Program-made: the position numbers and the translations under genes | NCBI GenBank assembly: GCA_945829225.1 | Contig: CALZTY010000024.1 | Coordinates: 1-35,664, forward strand | Length of the DNA: 35,664 nucleotides | Source: an uncultured Bacteroidales bacterium | Lineage (GTDB): Bacteria > Bacteroidota > Bacteroidia > Bacteroidales > Muribaculaceae | Direction: 5' to 3' | The notes under the pieces: model-generated | Told to the model about the DNA's origin: nothing | What the model saw: only the letters and a program-made list of their open reading frames with translations | Databases searched by the model: none | In this document: piece after piece, positions 8,209-16,708 of the stretch | Layout: every line of letters begins with the position of its first letter | How positions within the stretch are numbered: the first letter of the stretch is position 1

Positions 8209-10214
8209 AACTTTGCATCGCTGAGAAACCGGCTGCGGCGGCTGACATAGCTCGCTGCATTGGCGCTACCGACCGTCGCCAAGGTTACTTCGAGGGCAAC
8301 GGATATTGCGTGACGTGGACCTACGGTCACCTGTGCTGCCTCAAGGAACCCCACGACTATGTCGAGGGCTGGAAGCGTTGGGCGCTCTCGACCCTCCCTA
8401 TGCTGCCCGAGCGCTTCGGCATCAAACTCATCGACCAGGCAAGCATCAAGGCTCAGTTTGAGGTCATTCGCGCCCTCGCCTCGCGCGCCGAGGAAATCAT
8501 CAACTGCGGCGACCCCGGGCAGGAGGGCGAGCTCATCCAGCGCTGGGTGATGCAGAAAGCCGAGGTCAAGTGTCCGGTGCGACGCCTGTGGACCTCCTCG
8601 CTCACCGATGCCGCTATCCGCGAGGGCTTTACCGACCTGCGCGATAGCCACAACTACGACAACCTTTACCTCGCCGGGCTCTCCCGAGCCATCGGCGACT
8701 GGATTCTCGGCATCAATGCTACGCGCCTTTACTCGCTCAAGTACTCGAGCCCCGGTGCGGTGCTCTCGATCGGGCGCGTGCAGACTCCCACCCTGGCGAT
8801 GATTGTCAACCGCCACTTTGAGATTGAAAATTTTGTCCCTCAAGACACCTTCGAGGTCCACACCATCTATCGCGAGGTGGATTTCACCTCTAAATCCAAG
8901 TATGACAGCCCCGAGCCTGCCGAGGCTCACATAGCGCGCCTCACCGGGCATCCCTTTGTGGTCAAGAGCGTGGTATCCAAGCAAGTGCGCGAGGCGCCGC
9001 CTCGCCTCTTCGACCTTACCTCGCTCCAAGTGGAGTGCAACCGCCGCTGGGGCTGGAGCGCCGATGAGTCGCTGCGCCTCATACAGACACTCTACGAGAA
9101 GAAGGTCACCACATATCCGCGTGTCGACACCACATACCTCAGCGACGATATCTACCCCGAGGTGCCCAAGATTTTGCGCCGCATGACCCCTTATGCCGAC
9201 CGCGTGGCGCCTATCCTCGCCAAGCCCATCCACAAGTCCAAGAAGGTGTTTGACAACTCCAAGGTCACCGACCACCACGCCATCATCCCTACGGGCGAGT
9301 CGCCCACGGTCCTCGCCGGCGACGAGAAGTTGATGTACCACCTCATCGCAATGCGCTTCATAGCTGCATTTTATCCCGACTGCCTCGCCGACCAAACCGT
9401 CGTGGAGGCTGTCGTTGACGATACACCCTTCAAGGCAACAGGCAAGGTTATCACCTCGCCGGGCTGGCGTGCCCTCTTTGCCAAGGGCGAGACCGATGCA
9501 CAAGATGACACTCCACAATTGCCACCCATGACCCCGGGCGAGACCGGTCCTCATGCCCCCAAGGTGGTCAAGAAGACCTCGCAACCACCCAAACCGTTCA
9601 CCGAGGGAACGCTTCTGCGTGCCATGGAGACCGCCGGGCGCTCTATCGACGATGAGACCCTCCGCGAGGCTATGAAGGAGAACGGCATCGGGCGCCCTTC
9701 GACGCGCGCTGCCATCATCGAGACCCTCTTCAAGCGCAAATACATCACCCGCCGCCGCAAAGCCATCGTCCCCACCGAAGCCGGCATCGCACTCATCAAC
9801 ACCATCAACGAAGACTTGCTCAAGTCGCCTCGTCTCACCGGTATGTGGGAGAATAAGTTGCGCCGTATCGACCGTGGCGATTACTCTGCCGGTGAGTTTA
9901 TCACCGAACTTAAAGCGCTGATTATCAAGATAACCGACGATGTTATGCACGACAATACAGCACAGCGCATCAATGTCGAAGCCGATAAGCCCAAGCCGGC
10001 AAAGGAGCCTGCCAAGCGAGCCCCGCGCATCAAGAGCCTCGACCAAATAACCTGCCCCATCTGTGGCAAGGGGCACATCATCAAGGGGCGCACCGCCTAC
10101 GGCTGCTCGGAGTATGCCTCGGGCTGTGCCTTCCGCCTGCCCTTCGACACCGTCGCCGCCGATGCCACTCCCTCGCAAGTGGCGCGTGCCGCCGCCAAAG
10201 CCGCCAAGAAATGA
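8205..10214 (+). CDS. topB: DNA topoisomerase III (type IA)
   Basis: A 669-aa type IA topoisomerase that passes or relaxes single strands and resolves recombination and replication intermediates. The TOPRIM domain starts with 'CIAEKP' (Glu7). The acidic motif reads D103-P-G-Q-E107-G-E, so the second Asp of the usual DxDxE is Gly. The active-site tyrosine is Tyr304 in 'TTYPRVDT', close to the YPRTDS consensus, and 'GRVQTPTLAMI' is intact. A C-terminal zinc ribbon ('CPIC' near 619, then two further Cys) follows a Lys/Pro-rich linker. The start is TTG at 8205, overlapping the mazG TGA by four bases (TTGA); the protein opens MKLCIAEKP as expected, and no ATG is nearby. The reverse strand carries a long shadow ORF that is not a gene. 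Confidence 0.95.
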   Translation: MKLCIAEKPAAAADIARCIGATDRRQGYFEGNGYCVTWTYGHLCCLKEPHDYVEGWKRWALSTLPMLPERFGIKLIDQASIKAQFEVIRALASRAEEIINCGDPGQEGELIQRWVMQKAEVKCPVRRLWTSSLTDAAIREGFTDLRDSHNYDNLYLAGLSRAIGDWILGINATRLYSLKYSSPGAVLSIGRVQTPTLAMIVNRHFEIENFVPQDTFEVHTIYREVDFTSKSKYDSPEPAEAHIARLTGHPFVVKSVVSKQVREAPPRLFDLTSLQVECNRRWGWSADESLRLIQTLYEKKVTTYPRVDTTYLSDDIYPEVPKILRRMTPYADRVAPILAKPIHKSKKVFDNSKVTDHHAIIPTGESPTVLAGDEKLMYHLIAMRFIAAFYPDCLADQTVVEAVVDDTPFKATGKVITSPGWRALFAKGETDAQDDTPQLPPMTPGETGPHAPKVVKKTSQPPKPFTEGTLLRAMETAGRSIDDETLREAMKENGIGRPSTRAAIIETLFKRKYITRRRKAIVPTEAGIALINTINEDLLKSPRLTGMWENKLRRIDRGDYSAGEFITELKALIIKITDDVMHDNTAQRINVEADKPKPAKEPAKRAPRIKSLDQITCPICGKGHIIKGRTAYGCSEYASGCAFRLPFDTVAADATPSQVARAAAKAAKK

Positions 10215-10366
10215 GCCCCCTCGCACAATATATCATCGTTGGCATCATCGTCATCCTTGCCGTCATAGGGCTATGGCGAGCCCTGCGCCGCGGCAACTGC
10301 CACAACTGCTCCGACTCCAGCCACTGCTCAGGTTGCACCCGCAACGACTGTCCCCACCACCGATAA
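10211..10366 (+). CDS. Small Cys-rich single-pass membrane protein (51 aa)
   Basis: This short ORF begins with an ATG overlapping the topB TGA by four bases (ATGA), the same coupling seen elsewhere in this genome segment. It encodes one N-terminal hydrophobic helix (residues about 5-22, Ile/Val-rich), a basic stretch 'RALRRG', then a tail with five cysteines (30, 33, 39, 42, 47) in a CxxC-x5-CxxC-x4-C pattern and C-terminal His. The layout resembles FeoB-associated Cys-rich membrane proteins, which are thought to bind metal, but feoB is not in this window. I cannot assign a function. Coding status rests on the overlap, good hydropathy and the ordered Cys pattern. Confidence 0.6.
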   Translation: MSPLAQYIIVGIIVILAVIGLWRALRRGNCHNCSDSSHCSGCTRNDCPHHR

Positions 10367-10411
10367 CATATTGTCCTTTGAGATTATTTCTAATTTGTCA
10401 TTAAATTTTTT

Positions 10412-10419
10412 TATCTTTG
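10412..10419 (+). promoter_or_regulatory. -7 element of lysA
   Basis: TATCTTTG, ending 108 nt before the chosen ATG at 10528. The transcript would carry a leader of about 100 nt. I see no recognisable riboswitch in that leader; it is too short for the lysine riboswitch. Confidence 0.6.
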
Positions 10420-10527
10420 CACAATAATTAAAACAACTTGAATACTGTGGGAAGTATCATTCGTCACGATAAGGAAGACAACGCACTCTTTGTGCAACAA
10501 AAGAAGGATTACACAATTAATAATTAT

Positions 10528-11679
10528 ATGAAACTTGACCAATCTATTGTAACACCTTGCTATGTATATGATTTGGCGTTGCTGCGCCAAACACTTGACA
10601 CGATTATCTCCGCGTCGGCAGGTATGCCGGCTCGCGTGCACTATGCGCTCAAAGCCAATCCCGACGCGCGCATTGTGGCTGAAGTGGCGCAGAGGGGCTT
10701 CGGTGCCGACTGTGTGAGCATCGGCGAAGTGCGCCACGCTATTGCCTGTGGCATCTCAGCCGACAAATGCGTATACTCGGGCGTCGGCAAGACCGACCCC
10801 GAAATCATCGAAGCCATCCACCTCGGCATTGAGTGTTTCAACGTGGAGTCGCTCGAGGAATTGCAGATTATCAGCCACTTAGCCTCACAAAACGGCAAAG
10901 TCGCTCCCATCGCCTTGCGTATCAATCCTCACATCGATGCCCACACTCATCATTACATCACCACCGGCTTAGCCGAGAACAAATTCGGCATCGATATCAG
11001 CCTTTTTGACCAAGCCCTGCACTTAGCCACAACCCTCCCGGGATTGCGGTTCCGTGGTATCCATTGCCATATAGGCAGCCAAATCCTTACTAATGAGCCA
11101 TTTGCATTGCTGTGTACGCGCATCAATGACTTGGTGGCGCGAGCCCGGCAAGCCGGTGCCTCCGTAGATTATATCAATGTGGGCGGAGGTCTCGGTGTCG
11201 ACTACGAGGAGCCTGTAACCAATCCCATTGCCGACTTTCAAGGCTTCTTCGATACTCTGCGCCAAGGGCTCGATGTGCCTGCCGGAGCGCTCATTCACTG
11301 CGAGTTGGGGCGCTCAATCGTCGCACAGTGCGGCACCATCCTCTCGTGCGTGATATATGTAAAGGAAGGGCTCGAGCGCCACTTCGTAATCATTGATGCC
11401 GGCATGAACAACCTCATCCGCCCGGCATTGTATCAAGCGGTGCACCGCATTGACAACCTCTCGGCTCCAAACGGCACGCCAACAGCCACTTACGACATCG
11501 TAGGACCGGTGTGCGAGACTGCCGACACCTTTGCCGAGGGCTATGTACTGCCTCGCACTCGTCGCGGTGATATCCTTGCGATTCGCTCCGCCGGTGCTTA
11601 TGCGGAGTCCATGGCTTCGCAATATAATCTGCGACAGCCGGCAGCCGTCGTCTATACCGAGGGCGAAGAGATATTATAA
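10528..11679 (+). CDS. lysA: Diaminopimelate decarboxylase
   Basis: A 383-aa PLP enzyme (alanine-racemase fold, group IV decarboxylase) that converts meso-diaminopimelate to lysine and CO2. The PLP lysine is Lys42 in 'YALKANP'. Other signatures are 'GADCVSIGEV', 'HCHIGSQI', 'GGGLGVDYE', 'CETADTFAEG' and the C-terminal 'GAYAESMASQYN'. The equivalent of the usual 'EPGR' reads 'ELGRSIVA'. An upstream in-frame TTG at 10438 would add 30 residues that do not look like LysA, so I prefer the ATG at 10528, where the family N-terminus 'TPCYVYD' follows. The length fits the short Bacteroidetes LysA form. Its last 6 nt overlap the opposing GT4 gene. Confidence 0.93.
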   Translation: MKLDQSIVTPCYVYDLALLRQTLDTIISASAGMPARVHYALKANPDARIVAEVAQRGFGADCVSIGEVRHAIACGISADKCVYSGVGKTDPEIIEAIHLGIECFNVESLEELQIISHLASQNGKVAPIALRINPHIDAHTHHYITTGLAENKFGIDISLFDQALHLATTLPGLRFRGIHCHIGSQILTNEPFALLCTRINDLVARARQAGASVDYINVGGGLGVDYEEPVTNPIADFQGFFDTLRQGLDVPAGALIHCELGRSIVAQCGTILSCVIYVKEGLERHFVIIDAGMNNLIRPALYQAVHRIDNLSAPNGTPTATYDIVGPVCETADTFAEGYVLPRTRRGDILAIRSAGAYAESMASQYNLRQPAAVVYTEGEEIL

Positions 11680-12819
11680 AAGTGAATCGATAAAGCGCTT
11701 GAGCGATGCTACAAAGTCGGCATCGAGGCGCTTGATGAGTGCACGCCCATCGACATACTCCGCGCGTGAGGCGGCTTCTATGGCTCGCGCGATGGACTGC
11801 GGTGTATATTCCTCGCAGTAGAACATGCACTCGGATACCGGCGAATGGCGTATCACCGGGAGGTCCACAGTAACTACCTTCAAGCCATTGGAGAGATACG
11901 AATACAGTTTGGATGGGAACGATGTGGCATTGAATGCTCCCGCGGGGTCCTGGGTACTAAGACCAATATGGCATCGCTGCACAAACTCGATGTAGTCGCG
12001 ACCCCTCTTGAGCCCCTCATAGGTAATAGTAGCCTTGCTGCGAGCAGACACCTCGGCAATTGTATCCTTTACAATGCGGATTTCTTCATCCGAGCCAAAG
12101 CCCAGAACGTGTAAGTGATAGTTCTCCGGGAGAAACTCGGCTGCCCTTATCGAGGCTTTCACTCCTCCCTTGGCGACCTCAAATGTGCCGGAATATAGTA
12201 AGTGGATCTTGCCATCGTTATATTTGTCGGTTAATTGAGGTCCAACCTTAAATGAACTGTTCAATGTTATATATGGGGCATTGTGCTTGTTCACTCGCTG
12301 ATTCAGGGAGGCAGTGCTCAATATGAATGCATCGCTACTCTCAAACGTCTTGTTTTCTATCTTGGCAAGAGATTTAAATTGCAAATCATTTACCAATTGA
12401 TAGATTTCTCCGGTATGCAATATCAATCTGAATTTGCGTATACGCTTAGCCCAAAGAATGATTTTGTAATAGCCCAAGGTGTGATATACAATCACGGGCT
12501 CGTCGCGGCGGGTGTGCGTGATAAGATAGAAGAACAGCAACATCAAGTGCCATGCCAACTTAATGAATATTAATCTATTACCTCCCCACGATGGGAATAA
12601 TTTTAATCTTACTCCCGGGCGCATCTCATTGTTTGAGCCGCGATAAAACTTGAATTTCGGCTCAACTACCTTGGCATTGGATACAATCTGCACGTCATAG
12701 CCGTTAGCCACCAAGGAGTCGGCTAAATAGTCTATAATATTGGCGCACGACACCGTATAAGTGCGTCGCACCGGTGAGTCCTGGCGGTCGTGGTAAGATA
12801 TAATCTTTATCGTTGACAT
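11674..12819 (-). CDS. Glycosyltransferase family 4 (GT-B) protein
   Basis: A 381-aa GT-B glycosyltransferase. The N-terminal Rossmann half (1-180) has a hydrophobic membrane-associating stretch near 86-102 ('LMLLFFYLI'). The C-terminal donor-binding half has 'LLYSGTFEVAKGG', then 'GLSTQDPAGAFNATSFPSKLYSYL', which occupies the position of the nucleotide-sugar-binding motif of GT4 enzymes. It probably adds a sugar to a cell-surface polysaccharide or glycoprotein glycan; donor and acceptor are not evident. It stands as a single gene with its own promoter, 3'-overlapping lysA and divergent from the ATPase, with no other surface-polysaccharide genes nearby. Codon use is more AT-rich than in its neighbours, as is common for transferred glycosyltransferases. 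Confidence 0.85.
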   Translation of the reverse strand: MSTIKIISYHDRQDSPVRRTYTVSCANIIDYLADSLVANGYDVQIVSNAKVVEPKFKFYRGSNNEMRPGVRLKLFPSWGGNRLIFIKLAWHLMLLFFYLITHTRRDEPVIVYHTLGYYKIILWAKRIRKFRLILHTGEIYQLVNDLQFKSLAKIENKTFESSDAFILSTASLNQRVNKHNAPYITLNSSFKVGPQLTDKYNDGKIHLLYSGTFEVAKGGVKASIRAAEFLPENYHLHVLGFGSDEEIRIVKDTIAEVSARSKATITYEGLKRGRDYIEFVQRCHIGLSTQDPAGAFNATSFPSKLYSYLSNGLKVVTVDLPVIRHSPVSECMFYCEEYTPQSIARAIEAASRAEYVDGRALIKRLDADFVASLKRFIDSLL

Positions 12820-12861
12820 TCTTCCTATATTGTTATTAATTTAGACATAAATTAATGACAA

Positions 12862-12890
12862 CAAAGGTAATAAAAATAATTGGTTGCAAA
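12862..12890 (-). promoter_or_regulatory. Promoter of the GT4 gene
   Basis: On the minus strand TTTG (12887-12890), a 17-nt spacer and TACCTTTG (12862-12869). The leader would be about 37 nt. It lies back to back with the promoter of the ATPase gene. Confidence 0.62.
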
Positions 12891-12929
12891 AAATCAGTTA
12901 AAAAGCATACGATAATGAGAAAAACTTTG

Positions 12930-12937
12930 TACCTTTG
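12930..12937 (+). promoter_or_regulatory. -7 element of the first DUF4143 ATPase gene
   Basis: TACCTTTG, ending 39 nt before the ATG at 12977. No clear -33 element was seen. Confidence 0.6.
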
Positions 12938-12976
12938 CGTGTAAATTTTAAAGTACAACTTAAGAATTTCTAAAGT

Positions 12977-14113
12977 ATGACTAAATATTTTGATAGGAAA
13001 ATCGACTCAGCAGTGCTTTTTGCCCAGCCCTATTATCCGGTGACATGTATTACCGGACCGCGTCAGTCGGGCAAGACGTCGCTCTGTAAGCATCTTTTCC
13101 CTGATTACAAATATGTAAATCTTGAGGACCTCGCACATCGCGCAGCAGCGACTGCCGACCCCATAGGCTTTATGAATTCTTATGGTACCAATGTGATTAT
13201 TGACGAGGTTCAGCATGTCCCTCAGTTGCTATCCGTAATACAAGTGATGGTCGACGAAGATCGCTCACGTCGATTTATCATCACCGGTAGCAGCAATTTC
13301 TCCCTGATGACGACGATGACGCAGTCGCTTGCCGGGCGAGTCGCGCTATTCACTCTTTTGCCTTTTTCTTTAAATGAAATTCCTGAGGAGACGCGAAAAC
13401 AATCAATTGAGCAACTAATGCTTAATGGATTGTATCCCGGGGTAATCGCCAATGGCACACCCCATTCATTATTTTATAGTAACTACTACAATACCTATGT
13501 CAAGCGCGATGTCAGTGACTTGCTCAAGGTCAAGAACTTGCTCCACTTTGATACTTTTATTCGTCTTGTGGCTGCACGTGCAGGCTCTGAATTTAATGCC
13601 TCGGCTATTGCAAAGGAAGTCGGGGTATCGTCAGTGACTATCTCCGAGTGGTTATCAATCCTCACCTCTTCATATATTACTTTCCAGGTTCGCCCATATT
13701 ATGCAAATATCTCAAAACGACTCACCAAGATGCCTAAGGTGTATTTCTACGATACAGGGTTGCTGTGCTATCTCTTAAGTATCAATGATAGTGATGCCCT
13801 TGCCATGCATCCGCTTCGTGGTTCAATATTTGAAAACCTGGCTATGTGCGAGTTGTTCAAGCAAGGTTTCAATACAGGTTCCGAACCGAATATTAATTTC
13901 TACCGTGAGCACTCCGGTCGTGAAGTCGATGCAATGGTGCAATCCAATGGCAAATATCGGCTTTATGAAATGAAAGCCGGTCAAACTTTCCAAACGGATT
14001 ATACCAATAATATGAAATACCTTGCGCCCATATTGAAAGATGTGGAGAGCACTATGGTAATATACGATGGTGTCTCAATACCGCCGATAGCATTAAATAT
14101 ACGCGACTTATAG
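12977..14113 (+). CDS. AAA_14 / DUF4143 ATPase (first copy)
   Basis: A 378-aa orphan ATPase of the large AAA_14-DUF4143 group common in Bacteroidales, with no established function. Walker A is 'GPRQSGKT' (27-34), Walker B 'NVIIDEVQHVP' and sensor-like 'FIITGSSNF'. The middle contains a winged-helix-like segment ('IAKEVGVSSVTISEWLSIL'). The C-terminal DUF4143 part has 'KVYFYDTGLLCYLL', 'GSIFENL' and 'NFYREHSGREVDAMV', then 'LYEMKAGQT'. The E-N-L, E-V-D and E-x-K pattern resembles a PD-(D/E)XK nuclease core, so DNA cleavage or binding is possible but unproven. It converges with aroC, separated by only 3 nt. It differs clearly from the second copy at 21739. Confidence 0.9.
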   Translation: MTKYFDRKIDSAVLFAQPYYPVTCITGPRQSGKTSLCKHLFPDYKYVNLEDLAHRAAATADPIGFMNSYGTNVIIDEVQHVPQLLSVIQVMVDEDRSRRFIITGSSNFSLMTTMTQSLAGRVALFTLLPFSLNEIPEETRKQSIEQLMLNGLYPGVIANGTPHSLFYSNYYNTYVKRDVSDLLKVKNLLHFDTFIRLVAARAGSEFNASAIAKEVGVSSVTISEWLSILTSSYITFQVRPYYANISKRLTKMPKVYFYDTGLLCYLLSINDSDALAMHPLRGSIFENLAMCELFKQGFNTGSEPNINFYREHSGREVDAMVQSNGKYRLYEMKAGQTFQTDYTNNMKYLAPILKDVESTMVIYDGVSIPPIALNIRDL

Positions 14114-14116
14114 CCG

Positions 14117-15127
14117 TTATTTGAGGAGGAGGGCGTCGAGGGTGGTGATGGCAGCCATGGCGCGGACGACGGCGACGGCGCGTGGGACGATGCAAGCATC
14201 GTGTCGTCCGCCCGGGGTGATGGTGACGGTGGAGCCATCGGCTTTGCGGCACTCCAGGGGGCGCATCATGGTGGCTACAGGCTTGAAAGCCACGCGGAAG
14301 GTGATATCGCCACCGTCGGTGATGCCGCCACAGATGCCGCCGGTGACGGCGGCGATTTGGCTTCCCGGGCGGTCGACGCCCTCGAAACCGGTGCCGTAGT
14401 CAAAGCCCTTGGCAGCGTTGATGCTCATCATTGCCGAGGCGAGCATGGCTTGGAACTTGTCGTAAACAGGCTCGCCGACTCCGGCACAAAGTCCTGATAT
14501 TCTGCCGGATACAATTCCGCCTATACTGTCACCGTCGGCGGCTATTTGGCTCACCAACTGCGCCATAGCGGCATCGGTGTCGGCATCGGCGCTACGCATC
14601 GGGCGGCTGTAGATGTCGGTCATATCCACCGGATGATCCACCGGACGATTGATTGAGCCGATGCAAGAGGTATATGCGCTGATGTGGATACCGCGCTGCT
14701 CCAAGGCTTGGAGGGCAAAGGCTCCGGCAGCCACGCGCAGAGCGGTCTCGCGAGCCGAGGCTCTGCCACCGCCGCGGTGGTCTCGCACCCCGTACTTTGC
14801 GGCATAGGTATAGTCGGCATGCCCGGGGCGGTAGACATCGCGCAGGGCGTCGTAGTCGCCCGGGTGAGCATCCACATTGTTGATTAGCAGGGCTATCGGA
14901 GCACCGGTGGTGACACCCTCAAAGATGCCCGAGAGCACTTGCACTCGGTCGGGCTCGCGGCGGGCAGTGGTGCCCGGTGCCACGGGGTGTCGGCGGTCAA
15001 GTTCGTGCTGAACAGCCTCCATGTCAATGCGCACCTGCGAGGGGAAGCCATCGAGGATGCCCACGAGGGCGGGTCCGTGGCTCTCGCCGGCAGTGGTCAG
15101 CGTCAGTCGTTTGCCTATGGTATTCAT
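14117..15127 (-). CDS. aroC: Chorismate synthase
   Basis: A 336-aa FMN-dependent enzyme that makes chorismate from 5-enolpyruvylshikimate-3-phosphate, the last step of the shikimate pathway. Family signatures are 'TTAGESHGPAL' (signature 1), 'RPGHADYTYAAKYGVRDHRGGGRASARET' split over residues about 96-124 (signature 2), and a C-terminal 'RHDACIVPRAV' (signature 3). It is slightly shorter than the usual 350-390 aa, but all three signatures are present. The ATG overlaps the ybaK stop by four bases. It is the last gene of the minus-strand operon and ends 3 nt from the convergent ATPase. Confidence 0.96.
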   Translation of the reverse strand: MNTIGKRLTLTTAGESHGPALVGILDGFPSQVRIDMEAVQHELDRRHPVAPGTTARREPDRVQVLSGIFEGVTTGAPIALLINNVDAHPGDYDALRDVYRPGHADYTYAAKYGVRDHRGGGRASARETALRVAAGAFALQALEQRGIHISAYTSCIGSINRPVDHPVDMTDIYSRPMRSADADTDAAMAQLVSQIAADGDSIGGIVSGRISGLCAGVGEPVYDKFQAMLASAMMSINAAKGFDYGTGFEGVDRPGSQIAAVTGGICGGITDGGDITFRVAFKPVATMMRPLECRKADGSTVTITPGGRHDACIVPRAVAVVRAMAAITTLDALLLK

Positions 15128-15609
15128 TCTTCTTTGGTTAAATCGGCTACTGTGGCTCGAGTGTATTTGATGAGTGCGTCGGGCGCGATTTGCAGTTGCA
15201 GACCGCGGACCCCGGCGCTGACGTATATCAGCGGGAAGTCCATAGCAGTGCTATGGAAGAAAGTGGGGAATGCCTTGCGCATGCCGATGGGCGAGCATCC
15301 ACCGCGGATGTAGCCGGTGAGAGGCAGCAATTCGCGCATGGGCAGCATCTCCACCTTCTTGAATCCGGCGACACGCGCAGCCTTCTTGAGGTCGACCTCG
15401 CAGTCGCCGGGGATAACGCACACCATGAAGTGTCCGGGACCGGCGGTGAGCACCAAGGTCTTGAACACACAGGCGATGTCTTCGCCCAACTCGGCGGCAA
15501 CGTGAGTGGCAGCGAGGTCGTTCTCATCGACGCGGTAGGGTATCAACTTGTAGGAGATACCGGCCTTGTCGAGCAGGCGAGCCACATTGGTTTTGTTAAT
15601 TTTTTCCAT
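15124..15609 (-). CDS. ybaK: Cys-tRNA(Pro)/Cys-tRNA(Cys) deacylase, YbaK/EbsC type
   Basis: A 161-aa single-domain editing protein that hydrolyses mischarged Cys-tRNA(Pro) in trans. Recognisable segments are 'NVARLLDKAGISY', 'VFKTLVL' with the conserved Lys, 'VCVIPGDCEVDLKKAA' and 'GYIRGGCSPIGMRK', followed by 'VSAGVRGLQLQIAPDAL'. Length is standard. It sits between aroB (3-nt gap) and aroC (4-nt ATGA overlap), so it is co-expressed with the shikimate genes although it has no metabolic link to them. Confidence 0.94.
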   Translation of the reverse strand: MEKINKTNVARLLDKAGISYKLIPYRVDENDLAATHVAAELGEDIACVFKTLVLTAGPGHFMVCVIPGDCEVDLKKAARVAGFKKVEMLPMRELLPLTGYIRGGCSPIGMRKAFPTFFHSTAMDFPLIYVSAGVRGLQLQIAPDALIKYTRATVADLTKEE

Positions 15610-15612
15610 AAT

Positions 15613-16674
15613 TTATATGCCCATAAGGTCGCGGTAAATATCGAGGGCGCCGGTGATATCCTCGGCGGTGAGGGCGACGTTGACCATCGGCTTGCCGGGC
15701 GCCTTGAGGAGGGTGTAATTGAAGATGCCATGATGGTCGTTCTTCTTGTCATGCGCCATATAGTTGAGCAGGGCGGGGTAGTCGTCGCAGGTAAATTCCA
15801 CGGGCTCGTAATGCTCGCGCACATAAGCAGCGAACGCGTGGAGGGTGTCGGATGGGAACTTGAACTTGAGGTGTGAGAGCACCAATGCCACCACGCACCC
15901 GGCAGCCACGGCATATCCATGGGGGATGGGCGAGCGACGAGCCATTGCCAGCGACTCGAAGGCATGGGCGGCGGTGTGTCCGAGGTTGAGCGCCTTGCGC
16001 GGTCCTGCCTCGCGGAAGTCGGCATCAACGATTGAGCGCTTTACCTTGACATTCTCCTCGATGAGGGCGAGGAGGTCGGCAGATTGCGCCTCCAAGACGT
16101 TGAAGGCGAGCAATCGAGCGAGCATCTTGGGGCTGTCGAGCAGGGCGTGCTTGAGCATCTCGGCATATCCCGAGAGCATATCGCGGTCGGTGAGGGTGTC
16201 GAAGAAGCACGAGGAGATGATGGTGGCATCGGCAACGGCAAAGGTGCCGATTTGATTCTTGAAGCCGCCGAAATTCACGCCGTTCTTGCCTCCCACCGAG
16301 GCATCGACGGCGCCAAGGAGAGTGGTGGGTATGTTGATGAAGTGCATGCCGCGGCGATATGTCGAGGCGACAAAGCCGCCAAGGTCGGTGACCACGCCAC
16401 CGCCTACGTTGATGAGCACATCGTGGCGGCTCGCCTCGTGGTCGATGAGCACCTTCCACACATCGCGAGCGGCATCAAGGGTCTTGTTGAAATCGCCGGC
16501 ATGCACGGTGATATTCACCGCTGTGCTCAGTGCCGGATACTGCTCCACCAGGCGTGGCAGCACAAATTGAGAGGTGTTTGCATCGGTTAGTACAAATAGT
16601 CGCGGCTCGTTCATGCCGGCGACAATGGTTGCAAGGCTCTTGCCTACCGAGTTAGTGAAAATCAAGTCGTTCAT
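15613..16674 (-). CDS. aroB: 3-dehydroquinate synthase
   Basis: A 353-aa NAD+- and metal-dependent enzyme that cyclises DAHP to 3-dehydroquinate. The NAD-binding 'GGGVVTDLGGFVAS' lies near residue 92, followed by 'TTLLGAVDASVGGKNGVNF'. Metal-ligand motifs are 'GYAEMLKHALL' and 'LNLGHTAAHAFE', then 'PHGYAVAAG'. Length is normal. It lies 34 nt downstream of the HAD gene. The gap contains no good TAnnTTTG element, so transcription probably reads in from upstream. Together with aroC it supplies two of the seven shikimate steps; the other aro genes are elsewhere. Confidence 0.96.
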   Translation of the reverse strand: MNDLIFTNSVGKSLATIVAGMNEPRLFVLTDANTSQFVLPRLVEQYPALSTAVNITVHAGDFNKTLDAARDVWKVLIDHEASRHDVLINVGGGVVTDLGGFVASTYRRGMHFINIPTTLLGAVDASVGGKNGVNFGGFKNQIGTFAVADATIISSCFFDTLTDRDMLSGYAEMLKHALLDSPKMLARLLAFNVLEAQSADLLALIEENVKVKRSIVDADFREAGPRKALNLGHTAAHAFESLAMARRSPIPHGYAVAAGCVVALVLSHLKFKFPSDTLHAFAAYVREHYEPVEFTCDDYPALLNYMAHDKKNDHHGIFNYTLLKAPGKPMVNVALTAEDITGALDIYRDLMGI

Positions 16675-16708
16675 AATACTTTTACCTTAGAAAAAAATTG
16701 GAAATTAA

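Noticed and set aside
8091-10226. A 711-aa open frame antisense to topB
   Set aside because: It lies wholly opposite topB, starts within mazG/topB sequence, has no family resemblance, and follows from the high-GC codon bias of topB.
10420-10527. Riboswitch in the lysA leader
   Set aside because: The leader is about 100 nt with no recognisable lysine-riboswitch elements, and it can be read as an in-frame TTG extension; nothing specific is supported.
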